This document shows positions 1-11,263 of a stretch of 64,000 nucleotides of DNA, piece after piece. This DNA comes from Morinoia aosen (lineage: Eukaryota; Arthropoda; Malacostraca; Amphipoda; Talitridae): the NCBI GenBank assembly GCA_030386875.1, contig CM059569.1:48275842-48339841 (forward strand), written 5' to 3'. Within the stretch, counting starts at the first letter, position 1. Each line of letters begins with the position of its first letter. Made by a program: the position numbers and the translations under genes. A model generated the notes under the pieces. The model did no database searches, was not told the DNA's origin, and saw only the letters and a program-made list of their open reading frames with translations.

Positions 1-480
1 GATGCCAACCCCATAGCTGGGTCTTGAGCTATACCTGCGGCGATAAAAAATTTAAGGGAAATGAATTAATAAAACAGATACGTTTAACTTGAATCTGAAG
101 GATATTCCGATATACAGGACAGCAGAAAAGTTTACATTTCTCTGGAAAACTGCTAGTAATGACGCTGAAGTCGTTCAGAAAGATCAATCCTAAATCAGAG
201 ATGAATTTTCACGAATGTTTTATATCCTTTTACTAACGTAGAATATGCAAACTAAAGACCAGATTAGGTTGACTTAATGTCACACTTGTTAAGGGAAGTG
301 AATGACTGAATATTGGGAATGATTACCTTCTAGCGCTGAAAACCTTTAAAGAATCATCGGGACTGCTGGCAAGATAGATATTGAAAATTATTAAAGGGGT
401 ATCATATTTCTCGTACTCTCTTTACCAAAAAGTATTCAGGAGGGTTTGATGTCAAGCCCTCCGAAAAGTATCCGGGAGAG
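1..480. other. Intergenic, no gene seen
   Basis: AT-rich sequence downstream of the minus-strand peptide gene. It would contain that gene's 3' UTR. I found no clear AATAAA on the minus strand and no coding signal. Confidence 0.5.
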
Positions 481-2207
481 TCAGATATCTAAAGACCAAG
501 TTATGATTATTTTAAATCGTTCAGATGCACATTTAGAGACGGACCTGATGCCTTGGTGTCTGCCCCTGGAGTGGTCGACGGTGGCACCCACCCCCACCGA
601 GTGGCGGCCATCTCTGCTCCTCCACCCGACCATGCCCACGCCGGCACCCATGTTGGCGTGGTAGTTGTTGCGGTTGTTGCCTACAACGTTCGCATCAGCG
701 TAGCCGTGCAGCTGAAAGGCCAATAAAACAATGTACGAGAACCTGGCCGGTTGAACGCAATGTAGTTAATTTACTTTTGAAATCGTATTTTTCCTCCATG
801 TTTTGTATCCTAACTCTTATAGGTTTAACCGAAGTTCAGAATCGTGACTAAAGGCTAAAAGCTTCAAAGAAATGCACTGATTCGTGATGAAATGATAAGT
901 GTCTTTTTTTTGAAATATGTAAGTTATAATTATTGCACACGTTTAGTAAGCCTAGAGGCAGTTTGAATATTATGGAGTTGAAGTTTAAAATCATTACACA
1001 AAACTCTTCAATATAAGAACAAGCTAGTTGCACAGCTCCCAATGTTGAGGCACTCAGGAAACTTTATCAAGTTTTTTATTTTAAATCAAGTTTTACTCGC
1101 TTTCATTTAAGATTTATTTTAACTAATTAGGCTAGCATGTACACTGATGAATTGTTTTAGAATTTACGTTTTTGAATTTTTACCCGCTGAGTATTTCAGC
1201 CGTCAAAACGAACTGCAAAAGTGTTCTGAAATGAATGCAACTGTGATGATTGTTAACACCTATGGAAACTTTGGAAAAGTTAATGAAATTGTTGCGTAAT
1301 ATGTGGAATCAAGAAACTGAAAACATTGAAAAAGAATTCGATTCCTTTCCAATTTTGAGGACTACAATGGATGTAACATGGTCGAGCTCGCTTGATCTTA
1401 CCACCCTCACTGCAGGATCCTCGCCAGCGTCCGTGGTGAAGAAATGCTTGATTAGACGGTAATGGTGCAATACGGGTACAGTGGAAAGACGCAAATTTCA
1501 AGGAGTTACTAAGAGCAGCTCACGTAAACTATAAGCTAATCATGGTAATATCTTCCAATTTGTAAACAAAAAAGCTTTCGTGGACAACTGAGCAGAAAAA
1601 AACGTAAATTTATGCACCGTTCACTGTACATCATACATTAAATTTTAATAGTTTCATCATTCTGAAAATGCATTACATAATTTCCTGGTACAATAATTTA
1701 TTAAATTTAACCATGTTTATCCAAAGCTATTCTCAAACTGCCACGGTATTCAATTCGCTATAGACTTGCCATGTTATTAACGAACTATCCTAATGAAAAC
1801 CCTCACTAATTATGGAAAGCCTGACGCAAACGGGCTAGCTTGCGCAGATTTACTTTATTACTGTAGAGTTGAATGCTCACCCTTCCCACAGGCCTGGGGC
1901 GCTCGTTGCTGTCGTGGTGGCTGAGGGCGAGGTCCATTGCAGCGGACTGACGGCGAACTCGGTGGTGGGGAGACAGGGAGGCCGCCTCCTCAGTGGAAGT
2001 GTCGTCACCAGGGATCAGCCAAGTCGGGGCAAGTTCGATTGAGTCGTACGGGTCTCGAGATATTGAAGCCTCGTCGCTGGGAGAAATGCTGATGCTTCTC
2101 TCCATGAATTTTTTGGCAATCATCGGGTTCATGCGACCCTCAGGCTGGCAGGAGGCAGCTTGCACTGCCACCAAGATGCAAAGACACATCGTGTATGAAT
2201 TTGCCAT
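481..2207 (-). CDS. Secreted glycine-rich peptide precursor, attacin/diptericin-like
   Basis: Three exons, all joining in phase 0: 2207-1881, 1446-1402 and 711-481, giving 200 aa. Donors are AGG|GTGAGC and GTG|GTAAGA; the exon 3 acceptor is TTTCAG. Residues 1-20 form a signal peptide (MANSYTMCLCILVAVQAASC). An acidic propeptide follows, then a furin-type RVRR at residues 83-86. The exon 3 product is rich in Gly, Asn and His, and contains WRSRDGRHSVGVG at residues 154-166. That block resembles the W-x-S-x-(N/D)-G-R-H-S-(I/V)-G-V block of diptericin G-domains, and attacins share this architecture (signal, propeptide, R-x-R-R, Gly-rich domain). Such peptides are secreted by fat body or haemocytes and act on Gram-negative bacteria. 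The upstream kB-like site and TATA box fit an inducible immune gene. The last 20 or so residues look less typical, so exon 3 could splice on to an unseen exon. The 45-nt middle exon is the weakest call. Family assignment is by eye. Confidence 0.5.
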
Positions 2208-2383
2208 GATACCTCTAGTTCTGTCTCTGATTTATCAGAGCACAAGTTAGATAACTAAAGGAACGGAGTTTACAAGAGAACTATCGGTGAAACCTGTTGT
2301 GTGCATACGTTCCCAAGTCAGTTGACGATCGCTATCCTCACTAACGCTCGACTTGTGCTGCCTGTCAGCTACGATGCGGGGCT

Positions 2384-2416
2384 TATATAAGCTCTGACCC
2401 TCACTTGGGATTCCCT
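2384..2416 (-). promoter_or_regulatory. TATA box and NF-kB-like site upstream of the peptide gene
   Basis: TATATAA lies at 2384-2390 inside the palindrome CTTATATAAG, about 180 bases upstream of the start codon at 2207. Seventeen bases further upstream, GGGATTCCCT at 2407-2416 matches the insect kB consensus GGGRNYYYYY exactly. This compact pairing is typical of Rel/Relish-induced antimicrobial peptide genes. The transcription start would be near 2350. Confidence 0.6.
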
Positions 2417-2419
2417 GTC

Positions 2420-5400
2420 CGAGGACAGGAACGTAGTCGCTGGGCAGCTGCTCGGAGTGCATTACTCTCAATGGACTACTGAGAAACGTCTGAAACGTTC
2501 TCAGGAAACTTCTCTTTCACAGAATATAATTGATTCTTGTTATGAGCGAATATGATCTCTTAAGGAGTATATCCCCTTTTCTATGATAAAGAAGAAAAGA
2601 TTCGTATTGGGAAGAAGAAAATATGAGTGAATACCTACAACATAGAAAACTGTTTCCTACGTAAGTCGTGCAGACAATGCTACTAAGACGACTGTAGAAA
2701 TTTTTGAACCTATTCATTGAATCGCTTAATGCTTTTTTATATTTATTGAAAGTTATAATAACTAAGTTAGTTAAGGTATTAAAGTATTAATCGAGTATTT
2801 AATCCCTGCTGCTGACGAATCTGTGAGCGCGGCTTAGGAGACATAAATCTATAAGTTTTTCTTAATGGGATTAATACAAGAGAGTCTAAATTTTTATAAA
2901 ATTTTTTTTAACCTATTCACATTGCATTCAACTAGAAAAATAAACTTACAGATGCAAATGATTCTAGCTTATAATAGACCAAGATGGAAGGGAATGAAAT
3001 TGGTACATGAAAATTAAATTATAAAAATAAGGAATGCTTAACATTTTAGTGATGTTAAGCATTCTTTATTTTTGGACTCAAGATTTTTTGATCGGATTAT
3101 GTTATTTAACAGCCTAAAATTTTCGATAGTGTTATTTTCCTTGAAGTTTCAAGATGTTAAAATTTCCAATCGGTTTCACACGTGAGTATATTACAGCACA
3201 GAAAGATTCGAAACTAACGTACTAAATCAGTATTCTAATTGGGTTGTTATGGACGAAATGTTTTCTACATCGTTTAGTTCTGTTCAAATACCGAAAAGTC
3301 AGTAGTCTAGCTAGGCCTTAGATTGTTTGATGAAGATCCTCAGTAAGAATATTTAAAGGTAACGTATTCTTTAAACAAAAAACTAAGATCCAAGCAAACT
3401 TTTAATATTTTCATCAATAAGATTTAAATTTTAAGAGAGGCAACATCGTAGAACACCCATTCCCAGCTTCTGTAGGGTGCATGTTATTTCAAATAAATTA
3501 ATGTTTTCGCATGAGCGCCACTCATGAAAGTTTAAAAAACTCGAGGCTTTTGCATTAGAAGTTTGTATCTGTCACTAAATGCGAAGGATTGATAACGGTT
3601 TTATTCCTTCTCTTTGGGTGATGATTGCGGTTGTGTGAGAACTGAGAACACGTCTCTTCTAACTGCGATCTTAGCGAAATGAGTCGAGAGTTTGTGAAGA
3701 TTCGATCCCACGTAAATGGGAATATGAACATTTGCTTGCGGAACTTGATTCACGGACTGTGTGACTTTGCGACCTGGTTAAGTTCAATGCTCCTTGTTTG
3801 CATTGCAATACATTTTCTCTAAAGTTTCAGATTTTACCATCAATTTATTGTGTTCTTATAGCTTGTATTTATCTTCGTATTATTCCAAGTATTATAGATA
3901 AACTTGGGCCCGAAGATCGCAAAGAGGTAGCTTTTCTACAAGTACTGATAATGTGAGTCAAGGTACTAATTATTGTAATCACCGAAAAAATTAATAATCC
4001 TTTATTTCATACATGTATTTACTCGAAAATAATTAGTTTTCGCCATTATACTTCAGAATACTCACAATGAACGATGAACGATGCAAACTGCTGCATGGAT
4101 GAATACAACTTTCAGGATGAGCTAGTGTCAAGTTCTCGCAAGTTAGAACGTTTACAGACCAACACCTGATACAGGAGCTGCGCGTCCTCGGATCTCACTC
4201 GAGTTAATGCTGCAGCCCGGCTTTGCATTGATAAAGCTCTCGTGGACCGAATTTAGCTCTGTATTAGACCGAGACGATATTTTCCGCGCGTTTTACTTCG
4301 CAGATTGGGATATGGGAAATTCAGGAGCAACCTCGGCGGCATATGTTTGTGAAGCTGTACGACTTTATTGGTCACTCCTTACCTTTCTTTCTCGTATTTT
4401 CTTGATTGTTATAATGAAATGCACAGTTTTTCAAGTTCATGATATTACATTATGATTGTACGATATTCTTTAAGCAGATGTTGGAAGTCAGCAAAGAAAA
4501 CTCGCTTTTGAAACGCAGCTTGTCAAAATGTTGGCCGGCTGATGATGTCACGGTCAGACAATAATTGTAACTAAAATTTATTGCATTATGATTGCTTCTC
4601 TTCGCAGAGCGAAAGAAGCTTTAAATTTACATTTTTTATTAAATGATTCAAGTCCAAATAATATTTTCTTCACTGAACGCTACTTCATAAATGATATACT
4701 ATATTTAATAAATAGGTATTCAACATTGAAACTCTTAAGTAGACCAGGAATCATTCCCTTCTTGTGACGAAATTTTAAACCTTGAATTTCAAAATGAGAG
4801 TATCTTCAGGAGCTCACATTTGATTTGGCAAAACCACATCGTGTGAGGGGCTTGAAATAAACCAAACTTTGTGCTCATGAAACCAATAACCACTGGCATG
4901 TAACAAAAAGTCTCCCCAGTAATAAAAAGTGCCACTGTTTCACCAGCACACTTATAAATAGCATTGCTTTATGGTGACTTACATAACAGTTGCCATTCGA
5001 CATCTGAGTTGAAATCACCCACATTCATTTCGAGAAAACTGCATCCCTCGCTGACTGCAGAAGTTCACTATTGACTTTGCCATGCGATTCGCAGAATTAG
5101 AGCGCCAAGCCCTGCTCTGCAGCTCGGTCTTCCCTTTAAGTAGAGACGAGGGAATTTTTTCGATTCGTCGGGAACAATGTCGCACGATACACACATAGAG
5201 GTCGCTGAAGAGAAGTTTTTGGTAATTCAATGTATCCGATGACGAAGCTACGGAAAGCAAATCTGTGGAAATTGCTTATCTTGTATCGATTAGTAAATTA
5301 TTTATTAACCCAAGATACACGTTTCAGTTAATCTGGAATGCTCCGCAATGACAACCGCCTCAACAATTGTGTTCCTTAAAGCTTATCACTGATTCAAGGA

Positions 5401-7440
5401 TTTGGTTTCTGTGATAATTCATATACTGCACATAAGACTAATGTTAATAATTTTAAATTACTGTATTTAAGATTAACATTTGACTCTCGCCGTGTTGCTA
5501 TTTGTGGGATCTTACAGAGTTTAAAACTATTGTTTCTGTACGTAGGTGTACAAATTACGCAATAACACAATCCTAGAATCAACAGCAAAGTATAGCAACA
5601 GTTGAAACATAAAAGACGTGTTAGCAGGGATGGTCCGTCAGATGATCTGAATCATTTTGTAATTTGTGAAGGGGACGAATCTTTTCGGTTAACAATTATT
5701 CACTATCTTTGATTTCAGAAGAAAAAATGGAGTTACCTGTGCATTATTGTATAATATCACGTTAAAAAACGATATTTTTAGTTAATTACACAGGTCCCTA
5801 AGAGCTTGTTTGAAAATAAACTTCGTCGACGAGTTTGGGAACCAGCGATTGAAAAAATTTTCTCAAGAAACAAATATTCCATGTCCACGAAATTTTACTT
5901 TTTCTATATATCATGTGACATGTCGAATGGGATTTGTGTAGTTTTGCAAGAGATATTTCATATTAAGATTATGAAGCATCATGGTTGCCGTCACAGAGTA
6001 TTGTATAGAAACGATCCTCCTCACACTCTTTCTTACTTTACATTGATTTGAAATACATTCTCGTAAAGCATTTTTTCCACGGTCGTTTTTTAATGTCTGT
6101 AACATCTTTTGTTGAATTCTATGGAAAGCAAAACGCAGAATAGGCCGTTAATTTAATCGTGAAAATAGATGCGGGACATTTTATTATATATTGTAAATGA
6201 GTTTTCAAACAGTAAATTCAAAATATGTGAAAGACAAGTGAGACGCCGAGCGCGTGAAATACAATTGTCTTGAGATACCAGAATGAATCAACACGTCTGC
6301 TGCTGATCGTGAAATGAAAAGAAAAAAAAGAAAAAGAAAGGCATTTTATTTCCAATAAAGTGTAATAAAGTGGCAGTATTTGTGATTTACCAATATTTTT
6401 ACTTCTGCATTCAGCTCTTTTAATTCACTCTACCCCACTATTTCGCAAAATTATATAGGTATACGCGAAAAAAATGACCAGGGAGAGAGTCACTATAATA
6501 AAAGGCGCATCGAATTCTTAATTTACTTACGAGTATCACGCGTTTGCACTTTCAAGAGAATTATTTAAAGAACAATTATTTCAATTCACGAGATAGTATT
6601 GAATTTGTCGCTCTACAAACTTTTCTCCGTGTGGCGTTTTCGCTTGATGTTAGTGAGCAAATGGATAATCAGTTCCTTCTTCCGTCAATTCTGGCAGTGA
6701 ACTCTACTAAGTGGCACCAAATTGCTGATAACTTTTTGGTCATCAGTGGCTTCAGGCAGAATGTACTGCAGTTGCTCTTGTGTAGCTTTTACTATGTACA
6801 CTCGACCTTTACTAACCTCGATCGATTGACTGTAGCCAGAAGTTTAAGCTCAACGCTGTTTTCTGATGCAGCCGTAAACTAGACTCACAGTTCTGAATGG
6901 CAGCAAACCGAGGGAAATACCCACCCATTTTGTACAGGAAGATGGCTGAGTAACCCTCTCTAAACGATCACTGCCACTTTAATTCAGTTTTTATTCTTCC
7001 TTGCGGGTTCGTGAAATGTCGTTTATTTTATGTTCTAATGTCTACATTTTTCTTCGTTTTTTAGGTACTGAAGATGAGTAACTATAGGACGCTCGAAAAA
7101 TTTACTTATAATAAATATTTTACAGAAATCAGAAGTTTTTACTGGCATTTGGGATACATTTAATTTTAAAATACGTTTCCTGCAACTAATTCTTTCGTGA
7201 AATTTAAATTGAACAACCGAATCGTTTGCGAAAATGGGCTTGCAAAAATGCATGTAGAAAGTTAAGATTATCATTCCTATGGTAAAACTCGGAGAAAGCG
7301 TAGACGTGTTTTCTTCGTGAAGAAACTAATGTATAAATACAAAGAAAAGAAAAGACATTCAGGAATGAACAACGGCGTTTTTGAATCAATTCTATCAATT
7401 TCAAAAATCGTAGTCTTTCAAGAGTTGCTATCACAGAACT
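2420..7440. other. AT-rich intergenic region
   Basis: No gene is supported here. Open frames at 4207-4455, 5015-5260 and 6544-6882 have no recognisable domain, no splice context and ordinary AT-rich composition. Apart from the hairpin at 3023-3073, I see no organised feature. Confidence 0.5.
3023..3073. repeat. Near-perfect inverted repeat (hairpin)
   Basis: Arms of 22 nt at 3023-3044 and 3052-3073 surround a 7-nt loop (TTTAGTG). The core GAATGCTTAACAT is mirrored as ATGTTAAGCATTC. The arms differ at one position, which pairs as G-U in the RNA of the plus strand. It could be a short foldback or MITE remnant, a small-RNA hairpin or a structured terminator. Nothing nearby decides between these. 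Confidence 0.7.
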
Positions 7441-7500
7441 TAAACATCTACGTATTCAGGCTTTGGAGCTGATATCATTCAGGTTCATCCTCAGGTGTTG

Positions 7501-7743
7501 CAACTGATGTAATGCAAGTACATGTTCAGGTATTGCAGCTGATGTAATGCAAGTACATGTTCAGGTATTGCAGCTGATGTAATGCAAGTACATGTTTAGG
7601 TATTGCAGCTGACGTAATGCAAGTACATGTTCAGGTATTGCACCTGATGTAATGCAAGTACATGTTTAGGTATTGCAGCTGATGTAATGCAAGTACATGT
7701 TCAGGTATTGCAGCTGATGTAATGCAAGTACATGTTTAGGTAT
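7501..7743. repeat. 35-bp minisatellite, about 7 copies
   Basis: Tandem units of about 35 bp built around GATGTAATGCAAGTACATG followed by TTCAGGTATTGCAGCT. Copies differ by single substitutions (TTCAGG/TTTAGG, GCAGCT/GCACCT). A more diverged copy lies just upstream near 7470-7500. No exon is recognised beside this array. Confidence 0.9.
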
Positions 7744-7744
7744 G

Positions 7745-10700
7745 CAGTCAAAGCATAGTGCAAAATATGTTCGTGTTGCAACGGTTGAAACGCTCATTCA
7801 CATTCCCGTTTTACAGCAAGTTCAGCACAAGCACGTATTCAAATGTTACAGTCGCTGTGGTGCTACAACATTTTGTGGAAATGCTATGTTCCTGTTATCT
7901 CAATACGAGCATTATTGAACTTGCTACTGTCCTTCAAAACCTTAATTTACATTGCAGTTAATCTTAGGATCAAAGAAAGACTTGCACTGCAAATCCCTAT
8001 GGTTTGTTTATTCATTCATATCATCGAAAACTCAACCCAATAAATATTCAACATATGAGAAAGACTGCTGAGCATTTTACTCCATTCAAATCGCACAAAC
8101 TGTTTGGTTTTGATTGTACTTTCCTTGTAGGTCACCAATGAAAGAAGCGTGGCGTGCCCCGCCTTCACGGTTTGTCCTACATCAAAAGATTGGTGCTCAA
8201 GTTGTCGTTCCTCATCGTCTCGATAAGATGAGATTACAGGAACCTCTTGAGTGACTTTGACTTCACTGAACACAAGATGCAATCTCCAGTGCTGGGGTAA
8301 ACCTGCTGAGAGCTATAGCTAAAATAAAGCTGTGGTGACGTACTAATACTAAGAAGTGTTTGGCCGCTAATATAAAGGCTCAACTTGCGTTTCGGCACGT
8401 ACAATGTGATAGTAAGAGGTGACGGTTATTTACTGTCTATGCATCATACAATTAAAAATCTCTAGTGAAGTTTGGAATTGAACGTTGGGGGGATTTGTGT
8501 GGCACGTGGACGTTTCTCTTGAACACCAGAACACTTTTAATTGATTCAAGCTGCTTGAAACCGTTTATTTTTTAAAGTAAGGCCTAAAAGGCAATTGCTT
8601 CTTATTTAATTAGAGCAACATTTTTCCTATTCATTAATGTACGAAAGACAGTGCATTCGTTTTTTCAAACGTGACTTTAGTCACTAATTTTCACCAGCAC
8701 TTAAACCTTTCTGGTCTTTTGCAGTCGCTAGTTAATTGTCAGTGCAGTATCTCAAAAATTAGTTTCAGCCCGCATTTGCTAGATGTTATTGAGCGAGGCA
8801 CGTGAGTTTCAGTCTTTGCCCAGCTTAGCATTTTACTGTACCCGTAAAAATGCTAAAGTGTTCGGTAGGTAGGAATATGCGAACCAACTTACCTCATTTT
8901 CACTTCAGCCAATCGAGCTGTGACATCACTTTGGTGGCTTGCGAAATTTCAGTTGACTTCCAAATTGGAAAATCCTGCCGACGATTATTTCCTAATCATT
9001 GAGTATTCGAAATTCTTCAATAGAATGCTTGGCTGATCTAGCTAGCTATCGGTCATAAAACTTACTTCATTGATATACCTAATGATCCTTTTTTATGCCC
9101 GAACACTGACGGTTACAGAGAAAGAGTGGTAAACTTCTTCACTATCACGCACAAAAGTTATTTTCCGAATTTTTTCCACTGGGATAATGATGGCTTGAAA
9201 ATCACGGACCCCTAAAGTTTTCCAGGATAATTTGACGGCATGCTGGATCAATGAAGGAAAAATATGCCTCGAAATATTTCTCATACCACGAAACAGCTTT
9301 CAACCTACTGCATGTTTGAACGGTGATAATCTATGATAGTTACAATCAGAGTAAGCTGTGCACGGCCTAGATATTTGAAGCTTCAGTTCAATGATTTAAT
9401 TTGTCAATATGCTGATATAGGCATTTTACCTTCCCATTTTTCTTTTATTTCGTAAAATATGATGCTACAACAGTGCGTTTCAAAATTCGTTACGTTTTCA
9501 AGTGTTTCTGCAGCATTTACGCCGTTGAGTTCAAACTATAACTAATGAATATGAGTTCAACATCACACTGTGATGTGATACTGAGACACAGCAGTGGATC
9601 TTTGCGTGCTGTTGAACTATGTCATGAATAAAAAAGAATGTTTTACCTTTTTCATATCCGAATTATAAGCCACCACTATCTTCTGCAGGTAATCAAATGA
9701 ACCACCACATTTCAGAATCTCAGTTCATTTTAAAATAAAATCCCGTTTCAAATGACATCCGATCGGTTTTCTCATTACAGCTAATGTAATATTGATAGTG
9801 AACATTTTAACGCTTATATTAGTGAGGTTTTTTATTTATGCTTCTTGTATCACGTGATCGATATATGGACTTTCATTCCACATTTGACTAGTTATTCTCC
9901 TTTTGTTTTAAGAGTAATCAATGGCCAAGGACGTCGAAACGTTCAAAAATATATTGATTCATTGATTTACCTCAATAAAACAATGATTTCGCCAAAAACT
10001 TGTTTTTTCGCTTTTTTATTTTTGAATTACAGAGTGTCGACGAAGTTTCTTAACCATTTCAAAAATGTATTACAATTGCAATTGATAGAATAATTTATTC
10101 AGATTTGTTCTATTGTATTCAGCGTCTCTGAAAGATTTTTACTTTATTTAATAGACTTTTACTTGGGCACCATTAGCGTTTGGATGACGTTTTTCATGAT
10201 CCTCGAACAGTACAGGCATTCAACGAGGCATCGACCATATTCTGGGGGCACTCCTAGCCGAGGGTGATTTTTAAATACGGGTCAGAATCTTCAAAAATTC
10301 TCTCAATTTCAGATGTATTCTAAAATACAAAGCATTCATACAAACATTAGAAATATTAGTTTTATTCTGATTATATTTGAAAACAACATTTTCCATTGAT
10401 CGCCCTTTTGAATGCAGACAAAATCCACAGGATTACGCAGGGTGTTCGTTACGGTGCTGGTGAGATCTTGCTCTATTCTTTGGATTTCTACGTTGACAGA
10501 TGCCTTGAGTTGGTGTAGATTTGTAAGAATTTTTATATCAGGCTCTTTATTTAAAGAATGTACGGTCAAAATGTAACAAATTTATAACAACCCAAGGTTC
10601 TAATCGAAGTAAAATATCCTTTAAATTGGACTAGGTCTTATAATCGCTATAATGATCAGCCTGCGCTATTGTGGCTGTTTATGGGAGTGCACAGGAGGCA

Positions 10701-11263
10701 GACCATGAGGACTATTGTAATCAAAATAGAACTAGTGTTTCTCAGGATGCATATATGCTCTGTTATCTAAAATCCATCCGCTATTTTGAGCGTTTGTGAA
10801 AACTCTATTAAGACCCATATTTAAAAATCCCCCTGGATAACATTCCTTTTCATTTACGAAGTCATTAAGGCGTTTCATGAATTAATAAGGGGGAGATTCA
10901 CAGCTGAGGGCAATTTAGACAAAGATCTTAAATAATCTTACACCACTTCTCGAATCTATGAACAATCAATCTGCTATAGTAGATAATTAAATTAAATTTT
11001 CACAGCGTATAGAATTAACGTCGTGTTAACTCCCAGAAGATTGAATATCAAATAATAATTCAGCTTCTATTAATAATTGCCTATCAATCCGTCAACTCAA
11101 TACTTCAAGTAATAGGGCAACAACTCAATCGAAATTCATAATCGTGGAAGTTCGAATTTAAATTTTCTCGCTGGTAAAGTTTAGGCTTTTATGATTTCAA
11201 CTCATTTCGTAATGTATAACTGAATTCTTATGAAAATTCAGAGTACTGCTACCAACGGAAGCC
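7745..11263. other. Intergenic region upstream of beta-galactosidase
   Basis: Mostly AT-rich, no gene supported. An open frame at 8016-8282 (minus) is somewhat GC-richer but unrecognised. A sequence around 9930-9945 contains CGAAACGTTC and resembles the 3' half of the hammerhead-like motif found elsewhere in the window, without its CTGANGA box. No clear TATA box was found in front of the start codon at 11264. Confidence 0.45.

Noticed and set aside
2247-2471. 74-codon minus-strand frame over the promoter of the peptide gene
   Set aside because: It overlaps the TATA box and kB-like site and has no domain; most likely chance.
6544-6882. 112-codon open frame on the plus strand
   Set aside because: No recognisable domain, no start context or splice evidence; the length is plausible by chance.
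7501-7743. Regular repeats considered as a CRISPR array
   Set aside because: Units are contiguous with no unique spacers, and the genome is eukaryotic.
8016-8282. 88-codon open frame on the minus strand, somewhat GC-richer than its surroundings
   Set aside because: No motif recognised and no convincing flanking splice sites; left unannotated.
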